DNA from: Woeseiaceae bacterium | Lineage (GTDB): Bacteria > Pseudomonadota > Gammaproteobacteria > Steroidobacterales > Woeseiaceae | Length of the DNA: 64,000 nucleotides | Reading direction: 5' to 3' | NCBI GenBank assembly: GCA_030066075.1 | Contig: JASJCH010000008.1 | Span: forward strand, 1-64,000 | Shown here: positions 8,797 through 17,957 of the stretch, piece by piece | Layout of the letters: each line of letters opens with the position of its first letter | Position numbering within the stretch: position 1 is the first letter of the stretch | Notes under the pieces: generated by a model | The model's database searches: none | Told to the model about the DNA's origin: nothing | What the model saw: only the letters and a program-made list of their open reading frames with translations | Program-made: the position numbers and the translations under genes

Positions 8797-10065
8797 GTGA
8801 AGAGCCCACTCGTTGAAGCACTGCGCAATGCCACGGAAGAGGCGGACGACCGGCACTCCGATGTTCCTGCGTCGCCGCTGCAGGAACAGACGCCGGCATC
8901 CGATCCCCCGGTTGACAGCAATCAACTGTCCGAGTCGGACGATCTCGAATTGATGGAGACCGCCGCTTTGCAGCGGCAGGAAAGCGATGCTGCAGAACCG
9001 GAAACGGAGCCGGACCCTGACTTTGCTGCAACCCGCTCGCTCGAGATTGACGACAACCTCGCGGCGAACGAGCCTGGTGATTCGTCGCCTGCGGATCGAC
9101 CGCATGGAATCCCGGGGCAGCGTTCTACCCGCCAGGCGCGCATGCCGCGGCTGGCGCTCTACGCGCCACTGCTGAGCCTCGGCGTCGGCCTGCTAGCGGC
9201 CGCCGGGCACCTCGGTTATCACTGGATTATCGGTGCGCAGCATAAAGCGGACCTGGCGGTGTTATCGGATCGGGATCGCGCGGAGCTTGTTGGCTCCACA
9301 GAGCCGCTGCCCGACAGGATCGCCAGCCCGTTCCTCCTGACGGCGGAGACGCCGCGATCCAGGCCCGAGCAGCCGGCTGCTAATCGTAACGTTGAAACGG
9401 CCCCTGCCGGGCCCGCACCCGCTCTGCCAAAGGCGCCGCCGTCGGCTACCGCTGAGGCTGCTCCCCTTCGCGCCGGCGTCGCCGATCCGGCATTCAGGGT
9501 GCTTTCCGCAGCCTTTGCCGCATTCCAGGCAGGTGACATCGCCGCGGCCGAATCGGCGTATCGAGAGGCGCTGGCGATCTCGCCGCGGCACCCGAACGCC
9601 CTGCAGAGCCTCGCGGCAATTCTCCACGCCACGGGTCGGCAAGATGAGGCAGCGGACATGTACGACACACTGCTGGCGGTCGAACCCGACAATGCTGCTG
9701 CCGCCGCCGCGCTGCTGAACTCGCGCGGCAACGTCGACGTCAGCGGGCTCAAGCACCTGGTCCAGCGGCACCCGGATTCGGGGCAGTTGTATTTCGCGCT
9801 CGGCGTGCAGTACTCCGAGCAGGGGAAGTGGGGGGAAGCCCGCGCCGCTTTTGCCGATGCCCTGCGGCTGGAGCCGGGCAATCCCGAGTACATGTTCAAC
9901 CTCGCCGTCACCCTCGAGCACTTGCAGCGCTACGACGAGGCGCGGGGGGTCTATGGCCTCACGCTGGCAAGTGCTGATTCGAGCTCGTACCTGGATCGAA
10001 CGCTGATTGCCCGCCGGATTGACCAGCTGAGCGCGTTGGGCGAAGAGTCGGGAGCAGGCCAATGA
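8797..10065 (+). CDS. TPR pilus biogenesis protein (MshN-like)
   Basis: GTG start; central TM, C-terminal TPRs (YREALAISPRHPNALQSLAAILHATGRQDEAADMYDTLLAVEPDN); overlaps mshE. Confidence 0.8.
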   Translation: MKSPLVEALRNATEEADDRHSDVPASPLQEQTPASDPPVDSNQLSESDDLELMETAALQRQESDAAEPETEPDPDFAATRSLEIDDNLAANEPGDSSPADRPHGIPGQRSTRQARMPRLALYAPLLSLGVGLLAAAGHLGYHWIIGAQHKADLAVLSDRDRAELVGSTEPLPDRIASPFLLTAETPRSRPEQPAANRNVETAPAGPAPALPKAPPSATAEAAPLRAGVADPAFRVLSAAFAAFQAGDIAAAESAYREALAISPRHPNALQSLAAILHATGRQDEAADMYDTLLAVEPDNAAAAAALLNSRGNVDVSGLKHLVQRHPDSGQLYFALGVQYSEQGKWGEARAAFADALRLEPGNPEYMFNLAVTLEHLQRYDEARGVYGLTLASADSSSYLDRTLIARRIDQLSALGEESGAGQ

Positions 10066-11789
10066 CCACAATCACAGTCCGCAAGCTGACCCCGGAAGAC
10101 CCGGGCTTGCCGCTGGGCGAACGCCTTATCGAGGCTGGACTGATCACGGAGGACCAGCTGCAGGTCGCGCTCAAGGAGCAGAGCCGCAAGGACGAGCCAC
10201 TGGGGCGCATACTGGTCAAGCTCGGCCTGATCTCGGAGGGCATGCTGCGCGATACGCTCGGCGAATCACTGGGTCACGACGCCGTTGACCTGTCGACAGT
10301 CATTCCCGATCCCGACGCGCTGCAGATGGTGCCGAAGAACATCGCTCGGCGGTACAACATGCTGCCGATCAACTTCGACAAGAACAACAAGATCCTGACG
10401 CTGGCGATGGCAGACACGTACAACGTCGTGGCGATGGACCAGGTTGGCGCATTGCTCGGCGCCGGCGTCGGAATAACCGCACTGGTCGCAGGAGAAGCCG
10501 AGATCGAAGCGGCTATCGAGCAGTTCTACGAGTTTGAACTGTCGCTGCAGGGCATCCTGCACGAGATCGATACCGGGGAGGCGGAGCAGCTTAGCGTCGG
10601 CGTCGAGAACGAGGAATACAACCACCCGCTGATTCGACTGGTGGACGCCATTCTCGCTGACGCCGTCAAGCGCGATGCATCGGATATCCACCTCGAGCCG
10701 GAAGCGGGTTTCCTGCGCGTGCGCTACCGAATCGACGGCGTAATGCGGCAGGTGATGGCGCTGCACCGCAGCTACTGGCCGGGCATGGTGGTGCGCCTGA
10801 AGGTCATGGCGAAGATGAACATTGCCGAGACGCGAGCGCCCCAGGACGGGCGTATCTCGCTGACACTCGCAGGCCGGCCGATCGATTTTCGCGTGGCCTG
10901 CCAGCAAACGTCGCACGGTGAGAACTTCGTGCTGCGCGTCCTGGACCGCAGCAAGGGAATCGTCCCCCTGGAGAAGCTCAACCTGGTCAGGGACACCCTG
11001 ACGTCCCTGCAGGTCATGATGGCCCGGCCGGAGGGGATCATACTTGTCACCGGCCCTACGGGTAGCGGCAAGACAACGACCCTGTACTCGATGCTCAACT
11101 GGCGCAACGACGAGACCGTCAACATCATGACCCTCGAAGACCCGGTCGAGTACCCGATGGCCATGATCCGGCAGACGTCGATCAACGAGGCCGCCAAGCT
11201 GGACTTCGCCAACGGTATCCGCTCGATGATGCGCCAGGACCCGGATGTCATCCTCGTCGGCGAGATTCGTGATGAAGAGACTGCCGAGATGGCCTTCCGC
11301 GCGGCGATGACCGGGCACCAGGTGTATTCGACGCTGCACACGAACTCGGCGCTGGGCGTCATTCCGCGACTGCTGGACATTGGCGTCAAGCCGCAGATCA
11401 TGGCCGGCAACATCATCGGCATCGTGGCGCAACGATTGGTGCGGCGCCTGTGTCGGCACTGCAAACAGGCGCACGCGCCCGACGACACCGAGAAGCAGCT
11501 GCTCGCGATCAGCAGCAGCAAACCGGTGTTGCTGTACCGCGAACAAGGCTGCGAGGCCTGCAATTTCACCGGCTTCAAAGGCCGGGTTGCAGTGATGGAG
11601 GTCCTCAAGATCAACGAACAGCTGGACGAGTTGATCGCCAGCGGAGCGACGCGACGGGAGCTTCACGAGGCGGCGGTCGCTGCCGGCCTGCGCGATCTCG
11701 CGGAGGATGCCGCTCGCCACGTGCTGGCAGGTACAACGAGCGTCGGAGAAGTTTCGCGCGTCGTCGACCTCACTTCGCGCGTCGGGTAG
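10062..11789 (+). CDS. mshE: pilus assembly ATPase MshE (GspE/PilB family with MshEN domain)
   Basis: MshEN-like repeats LPLGERLIEAGLITEDQL / PLGRILVKLGLISEGML; Walker A GPTGSGKTTTLYS; TLEDPVEYPM. Confidence 0.93.
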   Translation: MTTITVRKLTPEDPGLPLGERLIEAGLITEDQLQVALKEQSRKDEPLGRILVKLGLISEGMLRDTLGESLGHDAVDLSTVIPDPDALQMVPKNIARRYNMLPINFDKNNKILTLAMADTYNVVAMDQVGALLGAGVGITALVAGEAEIEAAIEQFYEFELSLQGILHEIDTGEAEQLSVGVENEEYNHPLIRLVDAILADAVKRDASDIHLEPEAGFLRVRYRIDGVMRQVMALHRSYWPGMVVRLKVMAKMNIAETRAPQDGRISLTLAGRPIDFRVACQQTSHGENFVLRVLDRSKGIVPLEKLNLVRDTLTSLQVMMARPEGIILVTGPTGSGKTTTLYSMLNWRNDETVNIMTLEDPVEYPMAMIRQTSINEAAKLDFANGIRSMMRQDPDVILVGEIRDEETAEMAFRAAMTGHQVYSTLHTNSALGVIPRLLDIGVKPQIMAGNIIGIVAQRLVRRLCRHCKQAHAPDDTEKQLLAISSSKPVLLYREQGCEACNFTGFKGRVAVMEVLKINEQLDELIASGATRRELHEAAVAAGLRDLAEDAARHVLAGTTSVGEVSRVVDLTSRVG

Positions 11790-11794
11790 CCGCC

Positions 11795-12994
11795 ATGCCG
11801 TTCTACAACTACAGGGCCCTGGATACCAGCGGCGGGATCTGCGAAGGGCAGCTCGAGGCGCCGAGCGAGCACGCGCTGGAGACCCAGCTGCGGCAGTCGG
11901 GTATCGAGCTTCTGCGCTGCGCCGAGAAAACCTCGCGATTCGGTCGTAGCAACAAGGTCAAGCGCAAGGACCTCATCAACTTCTGCTACCACATGGCCCA
12001 GATGACCCGGGCCGGGCTGCCGATCCTGGATGCGCTGTCGGACATGCGGGACAGCCTGGACCAGGGTCCGTTCAAGGAGATGGTTGCCCAACTCATTTCG
12101 TCGGTCCAGGTGGGCAAGACGCTGTCCGAGGCGATGGGCGAATTCCCCCAGGTCTTTGACGAAGTCTTCGTGAGCCTCGTTGCCGTGGGTGAGGAATCCG
12201 GCGAGCTGCCGGAGGTAATGCTCAAGCTGACTGATTCGCTCAAGTGGCAGGATGAGCTGATCTCAAAAGCCAAGACGGTAATCATCTATCCCGCCTTCGT
12301 CGGGGTCGTCGTGCTCGGGGTCATGCTCTTCATGATGCTGTACGTGGTGCCCCAGATGGTCGACTTCATTCGCGAGATGGGGCAGGAACTGCCGATCCAT
12401 ACGCGTGCGCTGATCGGTTTCTCCAACTTCCTGGTCAATCACTGGTGGTGGGCGGTGCCGCTGCCATTCGTGGTGCTTGTTGCGATCAAATTCCAGGCGG
12501 CCCGGAATGAGGCGTTCCGACTGCGGGTCGATGGCTGGAAGCTGCGCGCATGGCTCGTCGGGCCGGTCAATTCGAAGATCATCGTGAGCCGCTTCACGAG
12601 CTACCTCGCACTGTGCTATGGCGCCGGGCTGGACGTGATTTCGTCGCTGAAGATCTGCGAGAAGCTGGCCGGAAACGCCGTTATCCGCAACAGCGTATGC
12701 GACATCTCCGCCGGTATCGCCGACGGCAAGACGCTGAGCAGCAGCATCGAGGCGACGGAAATGTTCCCGCCGCTGGTGACACGTATGGTCAAGATGGGAG
12801 AAGCGACCGGCGCTCTCGACGAGGCTTTGTCCAACGTCAGCTATTTCTACGACCGCGAAGTAGAAGAGTCGATCGAACGGCTCAAGGCCATGATCGAGCC
12901 GGCGATGACGGTGGTGCTCGGGACCATCATGGGCTGGATCATGCTTTCGGTGCTCGGTCCGGTCTACGAGACGATCAGCAATATCGGAGTCTAG
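11795..12994 (+). CDS. mshG: pilus platform protein MshG (GspF/PilC family)
   Basis: MPFYNYRALDTSGGICEGQLEA...; GEESGELPEVMLKLTDSLKWQ; VTRMVKMGEATGALDEAL. Confidence 0.92.
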   Translation: MPFYNYRALDTSGGICEGQLEAPSEHALETQLRQSGIELLRCAEKTSRFGRSNKVKRKDLINFCYHMAQMTRAGLPILDALSDMRDSLDQGPFKEMVAQLISSVQVGKTLSEAMGEFPQVFDEVFVSLVAVGEESGELPEVMLKLTDSLKWQDELISKAKTVIIYPAFVGVVVLGVMLFMMLYVVPQMVDFIREMGQELPIHTRALIGFSNFLVNHWWWAVPLPFVVLVAIKFQAARNEAFRLRVDGWKLRAWLVGPVNSKIIVSRFTSYLALCYGAGLDVISSLKICEKLAGNAVIRNSVCDISAGIADGKTLSSSIEATEMFPPLVTRMVKMGEATGALDEALSNVSYFYDREVEESIERLKAMIEPAMTVVLGTIMGWIMLSVLGPVYETISNIGV

Positions 12995-12995
12995 T

Positions 12996-14591
12996 ATGGG
13001 TATCCAGCGCGCATTCTATGTCACCCAGGGAGCCCTGAGCGTCTGGGAATGCCAACGCGGGCAGCCCCGGCGCTGCGCGGAGTTCACCGACAGCGACGCC
13101 GGCCTGCAGGATTTCGACGCTTACATTGCGGAACACGGCGAACTCATCAGCAACGTCATCGTTGATGTGATCGAGGAAGAATTCTCGCTCGACAACGTCC
13201 CGAAGCTGAGCCTGAGAGACCGTAACGCCCTGCTGCAAAGGCGCCTGCAGCGCAAGTTCCCGCGCACGCCCTATCGCTTGCCGGTTTTTCAGAAGAACAG
13301 CGGTACGGTGCCCGGTACCGACGCGGTCGTTTACAGCGCGGTCTCCAATCACGAACTGCTCGAGCCCTGGATCCGGGTGATGCTGCGGCATGAGGTGCCG
13401 CTGGCCGGCATTTACTCGGTTCCCCTGATGGCGCCGGATTTATTGCGCCGCATCCGCAAGACTCAAGGATCGGCAATGCTGGTAACACAGCACGGTGGCC
13501 AGAAACTGCGGCAGGTATTCATGCACGGCAAGCAGGTGCAAAGCGCGCGCCTCTCACAGTCGCCCGACATAAGCGACCCGGAATACCCGCAGTTCATTCT
13601 CACCGAGATCAGCCGCAGCCGCCGCTACCTGGAGCGCAAGCGCCTGACCAGCAACCGCGCACAACTCGATGTCTACATCGTGGCGGAAGCAGATCTTGCC
13701 GAACGCATACTCGCGTGTCACCGCAACGAGACGCCGCTGCAGGTTCACTTCGTCAACCCGGTGTCCGCCGCCAGGAAGCTCGGCCTGGAATCGCCCCCGA
13801 GCCAGGAAAACCAGGAGCTGCTGTATCTCGCGCAGTCTTTCGCCTCACGACCGGGGCGCAGCTACGCGGTGTCCGGGGAAACCCGCTACGCACGCATGCG
13901 CAATATCCGGCGGGCGGTCATCGGGGGCTCGCTCGCCACCGCATGCCTGTGCTCGGCGATTGCCGGTGCAAACCTGAGCGCGGCCTGGATGTTGCACAGT
14001 CAGTCGACGTCAATCGAGCGCCAGCTCGAGCAACTCACGGAAACGTTCCGCCGGGAGAACGAGCGTTTCGATCCTCTCAAGGCGGATTCACACGAGATGA
14101 AACTGGCCGTCGACACCGGCGATTTCATCCTGTCGAACAGGCTGCCGGTACCTTGGGTGATGCAGCAGGTCGGACTGGTCATGGGAGATTACCCTGACGT
14201 GCAGATCAAGGGGCTCGACTGGTCGGTTGAATCAGCGGGCGGCGACGACCAGTCCCAACAGCGCATCGACCGGTCGATGCCGATAACGGTCCCGGTCAAG
14301 GCAATCGGTGCGGTCAGGGCCGAAATTTCGGCCGACATCGAGCCTTTCGGCGGCGACATGCGCAAGGCGTTTGCGCGCATCGACGCGCTCGCGGCGGACC
14401 TCGAGGAGCGGACCGAGTTCAGTCGTGTCGTTGCCGTGGAGTATCCGCTGGACGCCAGCCCGTCGGCGTCGATTGCGGGCGAGATCACCGGTGACAAGGT
14501 CTACGACGGCGCTCGTTTTCGCCTGCAGCTGCACTACGCGGTGAACACGACCGCCGCCGCGGTAGAGGAGGCAGATGATGCCCGCTTTTGA
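12996..14591 (+). CDS. pilus assembly protein, PilM/PilN-like in position (divergent)
   Basis: Large cytoplasmic N-terminal domain, single TM (IGGSLATACLCSAIAGANL), coiled-coil then periplasmic domain; in operon. Confidence 0.55.
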   Translation: MGIQRAFYVTQGALSVWECQRGQPRRCAEFTDSDAGLQDFDAYIAEHGELISNVIVDVIEEEFSLDNVPKLSLRDRNALLQRRLQRKFPRTPYRLPVFQKNSGTVPGTDAVVYSAVSNHELLEPWIRVMLRHEVPLAGIYSVPLMAPDLLRRIRKTQGSAMLVTQHGGQKLRQVFMHGKQVQSARLSQSPDISDPEYPQFILTEISRSRRYLERKRLTSNRAQLDVYIVAEADLAERILACHRNETPLQVHFVNPVSAARKLGLESPPSQENQELLYLAQSFASRPGRSYAVSGETRYARMRNIRRAVIGGSLATACLCSAIAGANLSAAWMLHSQSTSIERQLEQLTETFRRENERFDPLKADSHEMKLAVDTGDFILSNRLPVPWVMQQVGLVMGDYPDVQIKGLDWSVESAGGDDQSQQRIDRSMPITVPVKAIGAVRAEISADIEPFGGDMRKAFARIDALAADLEERTEFSRVVAVEYPLDASPSASIAGEITGDKVYDGARFRLQLHYAVNTTAAAVEEADDARF

Positions 14592-15210
14592 CATCGACTG
14601 GCGCTATGTTCGCCGCCACACGCTGTTGCCGGCCCTGACGGCGCTCATTGCCGCGGCCGCCCTCGCTGCCACTGCGTGGCTGCACGGCGAACAGCAAGCA
14701 TCGTTCCGCCAGGTGAGCTCCAACCAGGACGCCATGCACCAGGATTACGATGCGCTGGTCTACCGGCGTCGCCTGGTCGATCGCTACCACCGGCGCTACG
14801 AGCAGTTTTACGATATTGGGTTCGTCGGCGTGGAAAGCCGGCTCGAGTGGGTCGAGACCCTCAGGGAAACCTCCGTGGACCTGCTGCTGCCGCGCGTGAG
14901 TTACGCCATCGAGCCGCAACTGCAGGTGGTCGCACCGGTCGAGTCAATAAGGGCAGGGGAGGATATCTCGATTCGCGTCAGCCGCCTGCACCTCGAAGCG
15001 GGGCTCACGCACGAACTGGACTTGCTGCGCTTCTTCGATGAGTTGCAGCGCAGCGCGCCGGGACTGATCAAAGTCGATCGGTGTGCGCTTACCTGGCAGG
15101 CAGAGACCGCCGCGAATCTCGCGGCCGGCGCCAACCTGCTCGCCGACTGTGCAATCAACATCTACAGCGTGGTCACGTCCGACGTGATTTCCCCGGGTGC
15201 GGAGTCATGA
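14575..15210 (+). CDS. PilO-like inner-membrane pilus assembly protein (divergent)
   Basis: N-terminal TM LLPALTALIAAAALAATAWL then coiled-coil; overlaps neighbours in pilus operon. Confidence 0.5.
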   Translation: MMPAFDIDWRYVRRHTLLPALTALIAAAALAATAWLHGEQQASFRQVSSNQDAMHQDYDALVYRRRLVDRYHRRYEQFYDIGFVGVESRLEWVETLRETSVDLLLPRVSYAIEPQLQVVAPVESIRAGEDISIRVSRLHLEAGLTHELDLLRFFDELQRSAPGLIKVDRCALTWQAETAANLAAGANLLADCAINIYSVVTSDVISPGAES

Positions 15211-15593
15211 GGGCGCTATGGGTACTGGCGGCGCTGGCACTCGTGGCCGGGGCGAACGCGGGGGCGGATGAAAGCCCGGTCTATGAGTCGCTTGCGACTG
15301 CCAGTATCGGGCGGGTATTTCTCAGCCAGGAGCAGCGTGACCTGCTCGACCGTTTGCGGCTGCGCGATCCCGAGGCTGCGCAGCCGGCCGCGGGCGAGAC
15401 CGAAGTCAAGGAACAGCGCCCGGCTGCAGCCGGTTTCATCATTGGTCCTGACGGACGCTCGCGCACCTGGGACGAGGGGGATTTCGTCGATTCGACTCGT
15501 TCCCGGGCGCTATCGACGCGATTTCCCGGAGACATAGACGTCGAACGCAAGGCGGAACAGCTCGCAGCCGAAGATGATGAAACGTCTGAATAA
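15207..15593 (+). CDS. small exported pilus-operon protein
   Basis: ATGA overlap with preceding gene; signal peptide MRALWVLAALALVAGANAGA. Confidence 0.65.
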   Translation: MRALWVLAALALVAGANAGADESPVYESLATASIGRVFLSQEQRDLLDRLRLRDPEAAQPAAGETEVKEQRPAAAGFIIGPDGRSRTWDEGDFVDSTRSRALSTRFPGDIDVERKAEQLAAEDDETSE

Positions 15594-17013
15594 AATCGGT
15601 GCAGGGACACAGCGCGGCGCGGCGCTGCTCGTCATGATGTTACTGCTGATCACGGCGATGTCCGCAGTGCTGGTATCGCGAGTCAGCGTCAACAATGTGC
15701 GCAACCAGCAACTGGCCGATTCCAGCGAGGTGCTGGCGATGGCGCGCGACAGCCTCATCGACTACGCGGCCATTCTGCCGGACGTGGCTCCCGGGCAGCC
15801 CGCCAAGTTACCGTGCCCGGACATTGACGGTTCGGGCGGCTGGCGCGAAGGCGAGGCACATCGGGACGCCTGCGGCGCGACCGGCGTCACGGTGATTGGC
15901 CGGCTGCCGTGGCGGACGCTCGGGCTGGCGCCGCCGAAAGACGGCAGCGGCGCATGCCTGTGGTACGTCGTGTCCGGCAGCCATAAAGATTCGACGACCA
16001 GCAGCTCGCCCATGGTTAACCCGGATTCGAACGGGCAGCTGCAGGTCCGGGCTATCGACACCGACGACTGGCTCGCAGGGGCGGCGCCGGAGCAACGGCC
16101 AGTGGCGTTGGTAATCGCGCCAATGATGAGCCTTCAGGGGCAGTCGCGGCCAGCACCGGCCGGAGGCGCTGATTCGTGTAGCAGCGGCTTTGCCGCACGG
16201 GATTTCCTCGATGCCGACGCGGCATCGGGGATATCCAATGCGACGGTTTCCGGGCAGCCCGATGTCGTTGACGTCTTTGGCGTCTTTACCGGCAGCAGTG
16301 ACACACACAACGATCGCGTGGCCGTCATCACCCGAGCCGACCTGGCAAGGGCGGTAGAGTCGCGACACGACTACCCGGACCAGGTGCGGGAACTGGGCCT
16401 GGCGGTTGCCGGTTGTCTCGCAAACTACGCACGCAACAATCCCGGTGGCGCCGATGACAGGCGTTTGCCCTGGCCGGCGCCGGTTCGCATGGCCGACTAC
16501 CGGAGCGACAGCAGTTACGACGACGCCGCATCCGGGGTCCTGGCGGGCAGGCTGCCGAACGCTGTGGACGAAAGCAGCGCGCAGACCGGAAACAGCATCG
16601 CGCAGGCGTTGTCGGCATGCGACGCAGCCGCCGTGCCGCGGTGGACGCCGCAGATGCAGTCGGCGTGGAGCAACTGGAAGGACCACTTCTTCTACGCGGT
16701 GGCAGGTTCCTACGCGCCCGATGCGCCTGTGCCCAGCACCTGCGTCGACTGTTTCACCGTCAACGGCGCGGGCCAGCTTGCGGCAATCGTCATGTTTGCG
16801 GGCTCACGGCTGGACGGCCTCGGCCAGCGGCGTAACGCGCCGCCACTCGATGTGGACACGAAGGACGACGCAGCCAACTACCTCGAAGCGGAGAACCTGG
16901 CAAATATGGCCTATACCGGCGGCGCGGCGGATTTCCGCTCGGGCGCAGCGGCGGCCGATTTCAATGACCGGCTGTTTTGCATCGACATGGCACTGAACGT
17001 GGCGGAGTGCTGA
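15574..17013 (+). CDS. large PilX/minor-pilin-like protein
   Basis: QRGAALLVMMLLLITAMSAVLVSRVSVNN hydrophobic N-term typical of PilX/GspK-like proteins; globular part with LPCPD motif. Confidence 0.65.
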   Translation: MMKRLNKIGAGTQRGAALLVMMLLLITAMSAVLVSRVSVNNVRNQQLADSSEVLAMARDSLIDYAAILPDVAPGQPAKLPCPDIDGSGGWREGEAHRDACGATGVTVIGRLPWRTLGLAPPKDGSGACLWYVVSGSHKDSTTSSSPMVNPDSNGQLQVRAIDTDDWLAGAAPEQRPVALVIAPMMSLQGQSRPAPAGGADSCSSGFAARDFLDADAASGISNATVSGQPDVVDVFGVFTGSSDTHNDRVAVITRADLARAVESRHDYPDQVRELGLAVAGCLANYARNNPGGADDRRLPWPAPVRMADYRSDSSYDDAASGVLAGRLPNAVDESSAQTGNSIAQALSACDAAAVPRWTPQMQSAWSNWKDHFFYAVAGSYAPDAPVPSTCVDCFTVNGAGQLAAIVMFAGSRLDGLGQRRNAPPLDVDTKDDAANYLEAENLANMAYTGGAADFRSGAAAADFNDRLFCIDMALNVAEC

Positions 17014-17015
17014 TC

Positions 17016-17789
17016 GTGATTACCACACGACAACAACGGGGATTCTCGCTTGTCGAACTGGCGATTGTCCTGCTGATCATGGCCATCATACTGGGCGGAC
17101 TCGTGGCGCCTCTCGCCGCACAACGCGAGAGCGAGCGCGCCAACGACGCCCGGGACCAGTTGCGCGATGTCGAGAAGGCAATCTACGGATTTGCGGCTGT
17201 GAACGGCTTCATACCGTGCCCGGCAACGCCGGCAAGCAACGGCTACGCCGCTGCGAGCGGGGCCGGGTGTTCCGCCCAGCACGGTTTCGTTCCGGCAACG
17301 ACGCTGAATCTGAGCGGCACTCGCAATGACGACAACCTGCTGCTCGACCCCTGGGGCTCGCCGCTGCGCTACAGCGTGACGGCGGCAGACAGTAATGCCA
17401 ACGGACGCTGGGACTTCACGACGCCGGGCGAAATGCAGAGCGTCTCCATGGCGCTGTTGACTCCCGACCTGGTGGTTTGCTCTACGGCGGCCGGCAGTTC
17501 CGCCACGGCCTGCAGCGATCCGGGCACGACCCTGGCCGAGCAGAGCCCGGCCATCGTCTATTCCCTCGGGCGGGACTGGCCGTCGTTCAACTCGGCCGAC
17601 CAGCGGGAGAACGTTGGCGCCACGATTGCCGGCGGCGCCTCCGGGCAGCCGTACCGGGTGGCTGACGACAGCGTCTTCGTGCAGCGGGGACGCAGCGATC
17701 GAAACGGCGACGAGTACGATGACCTGCTGCTCTGGCTGTCCGCCCAGTCGCTCTACAGCCGCCTCGTCGAAACCGGGCACTTGCCGTAG
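17016..17789 (+). CDS. prepilin-type protein
   Basis: RGFSLVELAIVLLIMAIILGGLVAPL type III signal; start GTG 17016 (or GTG 17007) chosen over the track's 16977. Confidence 0.8.
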   Translation: MITTRQQRGFSLVELAIVLLIMAIILGGLVAPLAAQRESERANDARDQLRDVEKAIYGFAAVNGFIPCPATPASNGYAAASGAGCSAQHGFVPATTLNLSGTRNDDNLLLDPWGSPLRYSVTAADSNANGRWDFTTPGEMQSVSMALLTPDLVVCSTAAGSSATACSDPGTTLAEQSPAIVYSLGRDWPSFNSADQRENVGATIAGGASGQPYRVADDSVFVQRGRSDRNGDEYDDLLLWLSAQSLYSRLVETGHLP

Positions 17790-17852
17790 CGCATCGATCG
17801 TGACCCGGCGTAAATCCGTGACGGACTTAACAAAATTCGGGACCCCGCAGGC

Positions 17853-17879
17853 TAAAGCTTCGGCGCCTCGCGCCGATAA
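17853..17879 (+). promoter_or_regulatory. sigma-28 (FliA) promoter upstream of prepilin gene
   Basis: TAAAGCTT-N11-GCCGATAA, 15/16 match to the E. coli sigma-28 consensus with exact spacing; 168-bp intergenic gap. Confidence 0.85.
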
Positions 17880-17957
17880 ACCCTTTGAGTATCGGAGATA
17901 CGCACGACAGCGGCTTATCTCGATTACAGATCCCTATCGAAAATTGAGGAAACAGTC

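Noticed and set aside
10266-11720. 484-aa minus-strand ORF
   Set aside because: Antisense to mshE, which has clear ATPase motifs.
17800-17957. c-di-GMP (GEMM) riboswitch in the pilin leader
   Set aside because: Leader has a CGGCGC-CTC-GCGCCG hairpin but not the conserved GEMM core; the same bases are better explained as the spacer and -10 of a sigma-28 promoter.
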